Shown here: positions 55,701 to 63,012 of the stretch, in pieces
Layout: every line of letters begins with the position of its first letter
Position numbering within the stretch: the stretch's first letter is position 1
Source of the DNA: an uncultured Clostridia bacterium
GTDB lineage: Bacteria > Bacillota > Clostridia > Christensenellales > UBA1242
Direction: 5' to 3'
Length of the DNA stretch: 63,149 nt
Assembly: GCA_937895935.1 (NCBI GenBank)
Contig: CALBKX010000005.1
Span: 1-63,149, forward strand
Notes under the pieces: generated by a model
Seen by the model: only the letters and a program-made list of their open reading frames with translations
What the model was told of the DNA's origin: nothing
Databases searched by the model: none
Program-made: the position numbers and the translations under genes

Positions 55701-58700
55701 TGCTTAAACCTTTGTTGTCCGTTAAAGTTTTTGCTTTTGTGCTAAAATATCCACCAGTATATTCAAAACTATTTTCTTCACCCAAGGTTATTTCAATTTT
55801 GCGTTTTTCAATTTGACCTAAATTGTTTGTATCCAATTTAAAATCATAATTGTTAACTATATTGAAATCTTCCTCACTATAATCTGTTTTTTCTAAAACC
55901 GTAAGTCCGCTTGCTTTGCTTCCAGCGATTGTGTCTGCAAAAATTATTTTAATTTGCTTGCCCACAAGTTCATTATTTATGCCAACTTCATTGTTTTCGC
56001 CAAAATCACCTGCTTGGAATGCGTAAATTAAATAATTATAGCCGTCAAAAACTTTGTTTACTCCATTTGCGAAAGTAACTTCTTTTTTACTAATTGTAAC
56101 ATTAAATGTTGTTTCTGTTTCAAAAAATGTTTGTTCGGCATTTTCAACAATTGCTTTTACTGTTAATTTTGCAACATAATCACCGCTAGCATTAACATTT
56201 TTTAGTTCCAACTTGTCGAACCAGTAATCGCTGTCTGATTTTTTCCACAAAATTTCATAAGTTAAAAATGAATTGTTATTGGAAGATAGAGTCCAACTAG
56301 GAGTTGAATTTTCGCCGTCATATGTTTTTGATATGTCAGAAACATTCAAGTTTGGATTTCCAACATACTCCCATAACGCGTATAAAGTAACAGTTGTTTG
56401 TGATATATTCCACGTATCTGATGTGATTTTTGTGGCTTGGTCGTCTAAAGTTGTTGTCCAACCAATAAAATCAAAATCAGTTCTTGACAAAGTTGGGAGT
56501 TGGAAATTTTCATTAATTGAAATTTCAAGTTCCTTTTCGGTCAGCCCATCAATGTTTTCGTTTTCTGCCAAAGCATACTTTAAGATGACTTTTGATTTAT
56601 TGGTTAAAACAATGTTTACTTTGTACCACTTGTGAGTGTCATCGGTTGTTATTGTTATTTTATAGCAAGAAGAGTTAGAGTCATAAACAAACTCAACCGC
56701 ATTTTGTAGACTTGTGCCATTTTCATCAAAAATTTCAATACTGCTTATCCAATATCCAGTGAAACCTTCAAAATTTATGCCAAAAGAGTTTTTTGGATTT
56801 GAAACCCAATTATCTTTTTGTGCATATAATGTAAGTTCATTATTTTCTTTTTTTACTTTGCTTTGAGCAACATTGTCATTTTCAGTTGCAACATAATTTA
56901 AAGCAACTTGGTCATCTTCAACAGTTTGTGCCGTGAAAATAAAGCCTTTTTCATTTTCAGCAAGAGTTTTTAACTCAACCGAACCTTCAACTTTGCATAT
57001 ATAGTTGCTTGCGTTCAAAATAGTTCCATTTACATTTTGCCCTTGCTTTTTTGACACTTCAAAATCACAAACTAACAATTTTAACGTTTGATCATTAAAA
57101 CTATATGTTCCTTCGCTTACTTCACTTGTTTTAATTTTTAATGTGAAATTGATTAAATCTTTCAATTTTTCCCAAGCGTTACTGTTTTCACCTTCAAACT
57201 TTATACCAGAAACATAGTTTTTATTAATACTATCGGTAAAACTATCTGCACCTGACACGGTTAAATTTGCAATTGTAACATCTTCAGCATTTGGGTCAAC
57301 CACAATTGAAATAGAGCCGTTTAACATAACAACAATCTCTAATTGTTTAATTTCACCTGAGCCGATAGGGAAAGAATATGAACCTTTTATTTTTTCATAA
57401 ATAGCACTTTTTTGTTCGTCATTTAAATTTGTGTCTTTTTCAACACCTGCGTTTGAAACCGCATATTTAATAGTTTTGTTTGTTCCAACATTAACATCTT
57501 CATAAGTTGCAACAATGCTGTCGTCACCTTGAATGCCTGTAAGTGTTTGCAAAACTACATTTGTTCCGTCAAAAACTTTTGTGATATTGCCACCGAAAGA
57601 AAGTTGTGCTTTGTTTATTGTAATTGTATGTTCAAAAAGACTTTCACTTCCGTTTGAATCAATTTTCGCATATACATAAACAAGGTTATTATCCTTATCT
57701 AAACGGATTTTAGAATATGAATCACCCACAACAAAATTTATTGAGCCAGCACCTGTATTTTCATCAAATTTGTAAGAATAATAAAAACTAATTGTGCCAC
57801 TATCGCTAACATATTTAAAGCCCGAAACGGTCAAAGTTGACCCATTTAGTGTTGGTTTTAAGGTTAAAGATGAATTTGAATATTCAATATTGTAATCTTT
57901 CACACTTAAACCAGCAAAAGACGCAAAAGTGATTAAACTAACGCTTTGCTCGCTTCCTGTGTATGTAAGTGTTGTGCTTTCATTAACATTTGCGAATGTA
58001 CTTTCATCAATCGCCCAGTAAGCATAAAGATAAGGGTTGTCTAAATATTTTTTGTCTTTATCCGCTTTTCTTGTTATGTTTCCGTTTTCAATTTTGTATA
58101 AAGGCTCGCCACCATTCATTTCACTTGTTGCCCAATATTTAAATGTAAAACCTGCTCTTGTTGGAACTGGAGTGTCAGTAAAACTTTCAGCATTATACTC
58201 AATATCTTTTACAACATTTGTTTTGTTAGGCAAGTACGTTCCATCAAACGTAACCTTTTTTGTTATACTTTCAAAACGCACATAAACGTCATAAGATATT
58301 TTGCCACTTTCATATGAATTAAATATGTAAGACGTATCTTTGTCGTAATCTTTCCAGATATTTTCTCCGTTTGAATCCTTTTCAAAACTAACTTGTTTTA
58401 AAATATATCCAGTTTTACTTATTGCTGTAAAATTATTTTTAAAATCAATTGCCGTGCCATAAACACCATTTAAAGTTCCATAATAATAGTTATCTTCACC
58501 TTTAAAGTGGAACGTAACAGTCTTGCCCGTGTAAATAACATCCACATCAAGAATTGCATCAGTATTTACAACACTTGCCAAAATATCTGAAAGCGAGGTT
58601 CCTTCAATGTTTGTTTCCCCAATTTTAACTGCAAATGAAGAAATATCATAACCTTCAATTGAAAGATATTCTTTAATTGTAATGAAATCCCCTGAAGTCG

Positions 58701-61700
58701 TTTCTATTTTGTTGTTTTCTATAATTGTGTCAAGAGTAGAGTTTGCACTTAAACCACCAGCAATGTATTCTCCATCAACACAAACATAAAGTTGATTATT
58801 GCCAACATTATTTAAAAAGGTCAGTGATATAGTTGCCTCTTTTGTTTCGTTGCCCTGCACTCCTTTAAACTCAAACGTGTAAACACAAGGAGTGTAAACC
58901 TTTCTAATTTTGATTACATCACCGTTTAAATAACCTGAATCTAATGTAATTTCAACCCAAGAATCATTTTGATAAAATTTAAAGTCATTAATTAAATAAT
59001 TCTTGTTATTTTCTAAAACAACCCACGTTCTGTCTTTTTTTTGAATTTCAAAACGGTCAAATTTAAAATAATTTTTTGGGGTTGTTGGAGTAACATATTT
59101 GCCATCACTTGTGTAACCAGTGCTTACGTTTGATATTTCTGCAAAAGTTAATGTATACGTCCCATCTGCATTTTTTATGCAACACTCTGCAACATCAACT
59201 AACTCAACTGTGTAAGTTTTAGGTGTGTATGTGATGTTGTAAGAAAAGTTCTCGTCTTTTAAAAAGTCAATTCCATTTTCTTCAAATAAACTTAAATTTT
59301 CTGTTTTTAAAGTATAATGGCTACTTTTTGGTGCAATTGTGTGAGAAACATTACTCAAGTTTGAGTTATTTGTTGTTACACTGACTATAACATTTTGGTC
59401 GTTTGATACGTCTTTTGCAATGCTAATTGTATCCAAATAACTAAAACTATATTCTTTGGAAGATATCACTTCGCCATCAATTGTGCCGTTTGTTACTTTA
59501 ACAGTAAATTCGTGAACCTGTTCCGTAAAACTAATTTCAATTATTATCCCGTCAGAATAATAAGCCTCAATGACTGGAATGGTTATTGTGCCGTTTTCAA
59601 TGCTTACTTTAATTTTATTGTCATTTTGGGAAGAATCAAAAAGTGTGTCGTGACCTTTTTTTGTGCTACTACCATCAACAACACTATAATTACCTTTAAT
59701 TACAATGTTTGAAAGTTTTAAATATTCAGTATTGTACTTGATTTTTAATGAGCCACTATCATATTCTTGAAGGGTCGTAATTGCTCCAGAATAATCAACA
59801 TCGTTGTGCTCTGCGTCATTTAATTTATAAGAATAAGATATTTCACTATTCTTAAATAGATTTTTTGCATTATTTTCATCTGTTGCTTTAATTTGGAATT
59901 TGTTTTTTTCTTCTTGATAGTTTATGGTTATTGTAATTGCACCATCAGTTGTTCCAATTTGGTCAACCTTAAATTGAAGATTATTATCGAGATAACTAGT
60001 AACATTGTTATTGCTTAATAGTGTATTTGTATCTTCTTGTTTCAAACTGTCAAATTCAATTTTTAAAGGGGCATTATTCTTTTTTGTCCAAGAAATTGTT
60101 CCAATTGAGTCTACTGTAAGTCTGTTTTCTTCAGTTAAATTAAGAGTAAAACAATTACTACCTGTAACGAAATAATTAAATAAATCCAGTTCTCCAAACT
60201 TCAATGTTGAAAAGACTTTCTCTAATGTTTCTTTGTCAGTAACATCTGTGTCGCCATTTTTAAATTTAATGTTGACTGTGTCTATGGTTTTTTCGGCTGA
60301 AGTAACTTTGTAACTAACTTGATTGTCTGAAGTTTCTTCACCCGCCAAAACACTAACCATTATTGCACAGTAGTAGTCTGCACCACCAGTTATTCCTATA
60401 ATACCCCCGTTTATTGCTCCATTTTCATTCTTTTTGTTGTTTTGGCTTTCTCCGCTATAACCAAAATCACGAGTGTATATGATTGAGTTTAATCTATCAT
60501 TTTCCCCGGTTAAAGTTAAATAATAGGGTTGAGTGCTTGTGCTATTTTTGTCAACAATAAACAATTTTTCTGTGTAATAAAGTATAAATACGGTTTTACC
60601 TTCAACAGTTTCTGTTGATAAATCTTTTGAGCTTTTACTACCATTAGGGTCAAGAGCATAAAAACTAAGCACTTTGTTAGAGTTGTTGATAAATTTAAAT
60701 TCATAATTAACCGGCAGCACCTTCCACCAAGCATAAACAGTGCTGTTATCTACAAGGTTTGAGATGGTTGCTTCATTGTTAGATAAATCACTTGTGTTAA
60801 CCTGATCAACACCACCAACTTTCGAAGATGCAAAATCAACATCAAGCATTTTTATGTGAGTATCCTTATTTGTGTCACCGCTTAGTAAATCACCTTCGTC
60901 AAAAACTAGTTTATCATTGTAGCCGCTCTTATAACCTCCTACATCAGTTATTCTGTAAGCGGATATTATGGTATTTGCGACACTAAACCTTTCATTTTGG
61001 GAATTCCAGTCAACAGCACCATTTACTGTAACTTGCACAAGATTTAATATGTAAATGTTGATTGTACCATCAGCGGGAACAGTAACTTCTAATTCTTTTT
61101 TATCGTTCGAACACGAATCATCTTTGCCATTGTTCCCAATCAAGCGTGTGATGTTTGCTTTTTCTTCTTTATCAATTGAAAAAGTTAAATTTTCCCCAAC
61201 ACGGGCATATTCGGTTTCTATATCATTTTGAGTAATTTTACCACCCACAACAATTCCATTTCCAGCATTATTATCATTCTTCCAACTAATGTCACCTTTA
61301 CTAGTTGAACCATAAATTGTTTTTAAATTAGCCATGCGATATAAATTGGTGTTGAATCGTTCTATGCTGGAAGTGTCAAGCACATGATAATTAATTATAG
61401 GTTTTACAGTCTTGTTGCCTATTTCCAAAACAATTTTGATGTAAGTTTGCCTTGCACAATTTGCAGTAAAAGAGATGGAAGTTGAAGTTGATGAAAAGTT
61501 TTTATAATTTCTTTTATCTTGTCCATCGTTTAAAGTTAAACATATTTTTGTAATTTGATCTTTTTGATCCCATACAGGCGGGATATGGTAACTAACATAA
61601 TTTTTTCCAAATGAATTCACTTCAAAATCAAACTCATAAATTTTAATTCCAGTAACTGTTTTGTTTGTGCCTAAACTAAAAGATAATGTGTTGATTTTAC

Positions 61701-62565
61701 CTACACTCAACTCCGATGGGTTATCACTGCTAGGTGAAACATCAACACCTTCAATCAAGCAATAATAGTTATCTACACCTTTAGGTTTTTTACCACTACT
61801 TTTTGGCTGCCAGCAATTGCTTTGATTTCCACCTTTAACTTTGTAAGTTCCGTAACATCCGTATAAGTCAACATAACCACCTGCAATAATGTCATACTCG
61901 CATCCAATTTTGCTTTTGACAATTAAATCTGCAATAGTTGCAGTTGAGCTGTAACCAAAAAGAGCCTTTCCTCCTGTGATGGAATTATCCATCATTATTC
62001 CTGAAATCACGTGTCCGTTGCCGTAAAATACACCATTAAAAGGATGGCTTGAATCGTAACCAATTGGTGTCCAAATTTTTCCAGTTAGGTCAATATCAGC
62101 TTCCAAAACAATTGTGTAATTTTTTTTCTTATTACCACCACTCGAGTCTTTACCACAGAAAATACTTCCATACGTATCAGTATTTACTCGTTTCGCTAAT
62201 TCTGCCAATTGCTCCGCTGTTTTGATTATGTACACTTTGCCAATGTTCTTACCCCACATGTAATAATCATCAGTAGATAAAGTTAAACTCATTTGAGTTG
62301 CCCCAGTAGATTGGTCGTTTGAGGCATAGTCTTCCCAACGTTCTAGGTTTAGCATTCCATTTTCATCAAAAGTGTACTGTGTTTCATCTGTTTCATTTTG
62401 GCTAATTGATGAGTCAGTTGTTGATGTTTCCGTTTGAGAAACATTCTCTGCCAAAAAGTCTAAATTCTGATTGTTTGCATTCATGCTTAACAAACATACA
62501 AATGACAAAACCACCAATACTATTGGTGCTACAATTTTAATTAAATTATAACAAACCGCTTTCAT
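43726..62565 (-). CDS. giant repetitive surface protein (6279 residues)
   Basis: One uninterrupted frame of 18.8 kb. A signal peptide (about 8-28) is followed by a Thr/Ser-rich linker. A GLUG-like module covers about 110-200 (TAEQLAELAKRVNTDTYG, WTPIGYDSSHPFNGVFYGNG). Mixed beta modules come next, then InlB-type repeats with GF.F..W...LYAYW near 1455-1520 and 2030-2070. A long array of YDG/MBG-type modules (about 1665-4330) has at least eleven K(V/T/E/Q)(Y/F)DG-type motifs. More InlB-like blocks follow (GWSLNADD near 4640). A second GLUG-like module lies near 6090-6180 (FWIPIGTKQFPFNGTFILND). A membrane helix (about 6192-6215) and a basic cytoplasmic tail, KPAKKRPPTKKQ, end the protein. There is no sortase motif. 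The start has GGGGGGTT 10-12 nt upstream. Probably an adhesin or cell-envelope fibre; function is inference. Confidence 0.8.
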   Translation of the reverse strand: MKAVCYNLIKIVAPIVLVVLSFVCLLSMNANNQNLDFLAENVSQTETSTTDSSISQNETDETQYTFDENGMLNLERWEDYASNDQSTGATQMSLTLSTDDYYMWGKNIGKVYIIKTAEQLAELAKRVNTDTYGSIFCGKDSSGGNKKKNYTIVLEADIDLTGKIWTPIGYDSSHPFNGVFYGNGHVISGIMMDNSITGGKALFGYSSTATIADLIVKSKIGCEYDIIAGGYVDLYGCYGTYKVKGGNQSNCWQPKSSGKKPKGVDNYYCLIEGVDVSPSSDNPSELSVGKINTLSFSLGTNKTVTGIKIYEFDFEVNSFGKNYVSYHIPPVWDQKDQITKICLTLNDGQDKRNYKNFSSTSTSISFTANCARQTYIKIVLEIGNKTVKPIINYHVLDTSSIERFNTNLYRMANLKTIYGSTSKGDISWKNDNNAGNGIVVGGKITQNDIETEYARVGENLTFSIDKEEKANITRLIGNNGKDDSCSNDKKELEVTVPADGTINIYILNLVQVTVNGAVDWNSQNERFSVANTIISAYRITDVGGYKSGYNDKLVFDEGDLLSGDTNKDTHIKMLDVDFASSKVGGVDQVNTSDLSNNEATISNLVDNSTVYAWWKVLPVNYEFKFINNSNKVLSFYALDPNGSKSSKDLSTETVEGKTVFILYYTEKLFIVDKNSTSTQPYYLTLTGENDRLNSIIYTRDFGYSGESQNNKKNENGAINGGIIGITGGADYYCAIMVSVLAGEETSDNQVSYKVTSAEKTIDTVNIKFKNGDTDVTDKETLEKVFSTLKFGELDLFNYFVTGSNCFTLNLTEENRLTVDSIGTISWTKKNNAPLKIEFDSLKQEDTNTLLSNNNVTSYLDNNLQFKVDQIGTTDGAITITINYQEEKNKFQIKATDENNAKNLFKNSEISYSYKLNDAEHNDVDYSGAITTLQEYDSGSLKIKYNTEYLKLSNIVIKGNYSVVDGSSTKKGHDTLFDSSQNDNKIKVSIENGTITIPVIEAYYSDGIIIEISFTEQVHEFTVKVTNGTIDGEVISSKEYSFSYLDTISIAKDVSNDQNVIVSVTTNNSNLSNVSHTIAPKSSHYTLKTENLSLFEENGIDFLKDENFSYNITYTPKTYTVELVDVAECCIKNADGTYTLTFAEISNVSTGYTSDGKYVTPTTPKNYFKFDRFEIQKKDRTWVVLENNKNYLINDFKFYQNDSWVEITLDSGYLNGDVIKIRKVYTPCVYTFEFKGVQGNETKEATISLTFLNNVGNNQLYVCVDGEYIAGGLSANSTLDTIIENNKIETTSGDFITIKEYLSIEGYDISSFAVKIGETNIEGTSLSDILASVVNTDAILDVDVIYTGKTVTFHFKGEDNYYYGTLNGVYGTAIDFKNNFTAISKTGYILKQVSFEKDSNGENIWKDYDKDTSYIFNSYESGKISYDVYVRFESITKKVTFDGTYLPNKTNVVKDIEYNAESFTDTPVPTRAGFTFKYWATSEMNGGEPLYKIENGNITRKADKDKKYLDNPYLYAYWAIDESTFANVNESTTLTYTGSEQSVSLITFASFAGLSVKDYNIEYSNSSLTLKPTLNGSTLTVSGFKYVSDSGTISFYYSYKFDENTGAGSINFVVGDSYSKIRLDKDNNLVYVYAKIDSNGSESLFEHTITINKAQLSFGGNITKVFDGTNVVLQTLTGIQGDDSIVATYEDVNVGTNKTIKYAVSNAGVEKDTNLNDEQKSAIYEKIKGSYSFPIGSGEIKQLEIVVMLNGSISIVVDPNAEDVTIANLTVSGADSFTDSINKNYVSGIKFEGENSNAWEKLKDLINFTLKIKTSEVSEGTYSFNDQTLKLLVCDFEVSKKQGQNVNGTILNASNYICKVEGSVELKTLAENEKGFIFTAQTVEDDQVALNYVATENDNVAQSKVKKENNELTLYAQKDNWVSNPKNSFGINFEGFTGYWISSIEIFDENGTSLQNAVEFVYDSNSSCYKITITTDDTHKWYKVNIVLTNKSKVILKYALAENENIDGLTEKELEISINENFQLPTLSRTDFDFIGWTTTLDDQATKITSDTWNISQTTVTLYALWEYVGNPNLNVSDISKTYDGENSTPSWTLSSNNNSFLTYEILWKKSDSDYWFDKLELKNVNASGDYVAKLTVKAIVENAEQTFFETETTFNVTISKKEVTFANGVNKVFDGYNYLIYAFQAGDFGENNEVGINNELVGKQIKIIFADTIAGSKASGLTVLEKTDYSEEDFNIVNNYDFKLDTNNLGQIEKRKIEITLGEENSFEYTGGYFSTKAKTLTDNKGLSNEKQYNISYAEGFKVSTNFKLDSANFAFDEIYVTTKGKDYGTYSYGNGGLTLTVTFKNGVSENNFEFTLSGSITITKTILKETEVTIKTEYVYNGETQTIKTNDITFTPTIDATGKKVEIKNSDGTSFAGLKDVGEQQVIVVIKLTNYEDYEKEVTFKVTPLYVTLQNNGEYSKTYDATINVNFDKNNITIGNYFDKNGEVLSYSGDLFKDEILSNYTFAFNDKNVGENKEITYTKDSSYKNIEIKSATLKGKVQKLDVTLKIADTKVYDKNNEYFVNATQISLIASEKVFTDETMSGELKISKALAIGENKLFTLSLSEYSLNSLTMQDGKNINENYNVTDLSGSITLNKAKITVELVKNSYVYTGTTVILEYKVTIETNGEAIVIPLNSLDENEYVEVSTDAQNASTYVATVGLNSDLANSECYSLETSTLPFEITKKQIEININESQPYDGQKFTYKLENTDAVGIISGHNIVNSLQTKFNLHGKYDVNNSILVDVLNGSTIISGDNNANKLQILDKSGSNVTSNYAITLSGTLTITLATGEAEIVEKSFTYNGSSQKFNVKVTLNKGTTNEQIQLEYKSALDNSYSTDEQIKEYLTTQPEIQGFIKLYFIDASGNKVSDTQKEMDFKYASKYQAEIYSLNFNTITTGIFEIVPKTIEKSSIQGLNRNKQYDGTTAITYTDEKNKNFTSSDICSGDERYLKISAEYSGIFGEAYINFALSKVSDDYVAEKVFNSYKLSGDIIIGTIDKRDVTFTANLQNTYYYNGEALKINVIEFGVTGGLVGESFVGTISFDGIINAGTYTFEKNNQFSPKLDSLTVSGNNSSIDRYNITFAEQITIAKAVVTILSCSDNEYVYDGLGKQVKLVATISGDKGKIKSGDEGLILSATYGNGLLEAINAGDYQISPKVNDSYANNYELQSGVTVSQKLIITKRQIVIKVDESIYVNNLATETSFTYYLKNSDVQSSTSSTYDLISGHSLSGTIETNGKNVGVYTYSNASQNNTITLGEDIKIFSGTDDVTSNYVLSYELKLTIEDTLGEGEIYIVPKGTYTYNGEDQINDIKFEVRIGKANGTYETKDTSATNIYDIEDEHATPLTEVKDARTYYARINLDAKIYGLSADELRWVTFEIKKKEISTYTYNGESFTGNKVYDGENKLIVLSSDICPNDDVTITVKYENANKGAKITSIDLTGASRGNYIEKFINGTIQAKQVNLTLSSGKSVIYAGETTTEILASEFTCNTLLSGHTLSGSVTIKVKNVGSYNVKTNIEQNNLIVLDSSNQDVSSNYELIIDDSAFVEVTKKEITLTFNDGGYEYIASDILQNVIGDLSVSESTFDAEVKDVLKNNFLSIFTIKCDGLLSTEIKNAGKYTFEIKNASLSSNNFTFTIESSKNVINIAQKVASINFKNASISYQEYIKNNKKYFISNSQIFDVFADDLNALNISVTVTGTSIEANEKYTYGESGLEVTIPDTLSKNYTFTITGDLTIIVDMTSIRVENPTYEGKDVDLFDKIKVFDGEDELEKEKVNSSDKITFVSNTGYEIFAYIDKTNNIKAKVTVKVLAKKVTSIIFERDKEYDGTNKVFNASVDTELTSADFVSGDDVYAKATYGGVTKGIYQISFTLYGTENGNYELNVPISGGEIKAKVIEVQIPLSTEFVYSNLYEYTYAFNDSLTLANGDVIEQESKTITFKYASVGTNIDVANISTVNFVVKNNAGKFVTENYQFVCTGTITIIPRQFKVTLTNNSYLTYDTKEKPVSFKIEGIDSNNVLTEAEIEEIKKSILIQYTGTDKSTLVNGVVSEQQYNSETAPKNVGSYLATVSYNENNYKLAKTSSISFEITQFVFEINQDNAVGVFEVDESEIATKALTFGYDIQFAGEKNIHIIVTFENADANNNLGFHNIKVKYCDNGNFKITATDDALKNKLKITANENKTLEITLTNYKKGELKRYYGRNNIGVFDLSEFNFTCKVGDKTLLVEEIEYIALGGTVTFNSGDVADGYTLREDAVTSAYKNITISTTLTLSILKRTINLTLSDSNDYNKYFDGTTNFDKSFTLRAEPDANDLSDSFDTSLPTVTLLYGDYNVGIQDILISVSDLNNYTVVLADNIGAQGKILKREISVGFTKTSFTYGEIKAEEIDGTFVADLTDFINITDISSETLPNLSKYIGVKIKTTSSKVSTAKFLICGEYDVTYEALNSGNVNITGEKTEKITILQKEIALILLSNEGKEKTISKEQDGTTDVLVGDGERLSLNGVLSGDVVKITSANYTTATAGNDIKIEVVLAGADNGNYTVKASGNILPKNITIVYNYNKEKIVAGNIVAGKITDSYNYYSVANDIPTASHSENGYTFVGWSLNADDTTAIDFTKPLNEIFTTFSATVNVYAVWKINQFEVTVERYIYDYKIPGYKKDANFTTIILKNYAEQITLSDYSVDKDHYTYIGYKVNNEGSLLTLSNEIVNKNKTISLYYDLNKYTVTFESDVAFTNLSSNGFEYSNGNKSAVAKIYYGQTLQEFSSNVVELLNVAKIGYSLTGYKNGEITKTLEQLKTLTLEKDETFTAVFEANEYTLTLNAGENGSFSLTEYQQNAGWKVVDSSDNSKVQKKVAYDEILTNVPQATKTYYTLKCYALNSTEINLTNPFNFTENVELTAIYVDNTYKLRLNINENAIIFVKSYINNEYVKEIQKQTDEQGEFYSVSTSMKVDVIITANLGYSITKVGGADISQNSYTHTIDGFTSDVTLKVTISPNNNTIKLVTNNTSRGNVTKDNLSTSLSRELEFTALTGQTFTFEIVENEGYQLDKYTIVGSNNDKISVTLENGKYTVSGFVDNFEIQFEFVPKQVEISFEFENIEIKLDNILYTANFTKKVYVEEVISFEYTLDYGYKYVDATFTPNGSTNSGTISVNENIIKFENFTSNGTILVKTEKLNYNVCIKLAEFDETTNSVTFENLNASANLVLNGSKSTFDTSLEFEYKSQINITISDLTKGFKIQKWSCLEQNETLGQIISFGEDITVSVEKDITICLVLERELLSLKFESMNGGTVLDSTGNGATSFTENVYFGRDSKGATALVNNDFTKFEGWFKKLETGELAETPASKELQLKLKNVDTSATYIAKFKGEEINARIIIITNTKREELFVSNLQSLITYDGSLNATESYSNGQEITYKIQNLIVNDSLTFSINLPEWFEIKSVSSALLTGNKVLVDKLTPNTQDETGELFSCVVELKVKTYKIKINQNISEAISKINVREFNSKFLVSTSNDSFVVEYGGAVELEFKYNDGYMLKNITYSYSGNSTTNPIFVFENNIAKMENIYKDVTCNMELAISRFKVKFNFNYIGESFPDSNVYEYYVEYGSTDFKSQNGEIVTLPETIINPKSVINGPYSFRCWNNSITGIGLYDYYFDSDGKIFRLIDGEKVYGFIYDLSNTSTLGAIEVNLYGAWNYDKYKVNVEFAPDTCVYSGNIYNIFISTAGTYPVYENNECKYVLFAVDTPVYINAPEFNGFQFYGWKIKDSSDAITKGESKFTMPDHEITVVLYYSFEIKVEIEEPIKDKNRALVNEATVARAIVGELIDLKAIPGYGYEFDHWKVNGIIDTSLTQNCKTTAIGPCTYTAVFKVKNAIVELQNNEIATLRANKTTLNLGEMLIIYVDNIAQGYKIVTLTINDVGDVFTLSDDKTFYYHIITSDDVENSLLIIKPITGTKDYVFEYKTNYDDAGVITVNEVNAKDLTLTFNYNMKMSISTTENLRYILSHILINGVEIKAFEDADKLNFEIILNQNISFTLYENTNNIVQFVFEKLLWTDIVEEFIGEGTENNPYLILNERQLAYMQKVLNSGELDQYSTHLYFMLMADLNMEERFWIPIGTKQFPFNGTFILNDHTITGVTLEPDVTYEVLSWETKLYGVFGYITDEAELIFKISKLPIILIVSSCALFVIALIAVVVIIVVKKKKKIQKLSKKISIDTLTQVPEGKELNEDEIEKINIEKPSENIKPAKKRPPTKKQ

Positions 62566-62768
62566 TTATATTTAACCCCCCAGTGGAATTCACCACAACA
62601 AAACTTCAACCATATTTTTAGCTATAGATTTTGTTTTTCCTTTTGAGTTCATTTTTGCTATACACAAAAGCAAATTTTTTGTGCATACAAAACAAACCTT
62701 GCCTTGTTGTTTAAAAATTGCTTAAATATTTAATTAAATATTTAGTTGTAATTTTGTTTTTACACAAA

Positions 62769-62797
62769 ATTATACCAAATTTTGACATTAAACACAA
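62769..62797 (-). promoter_or_regulatory. promoter of the giant surface-protein gene
   Basis: TTGTGT, 17 nt, TATAAT (perfect) with TGG in front (extended -10). It predicts a leader of about 195 nt that ends in a small GTGG / CCAC hairpin just before the GGGGGG ribosome site. Confidence 0.55.
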
Positions 62798-63012
62798 ACA
62801 AAATAGACTTTTATCGCATATTTATTTTGTTTTATTTAAAAAAAATTAATTAAAAATATAAAAAATTAAAAAAATATTTTAATTATTAATAAAATTGATG
62901 TATAATGTGAAATAGAAAGTAAATTTTAAAATTGTTTTTAGAATTGTACTTTTTATGAATAGTTAAACACTAGAGCATACAAAATAAAGTAAACCTTTAT
63001 TGTCAAATCTTC
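62798..63012. other. AT-rich intergenic DNA without a recognised gene
   Basis: Mostly A/T. A TATAAT (plus strand, 62900) could be a -10, but no reading frame longer than a few codons follows with a ribosome site. Confidence 0.4.
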
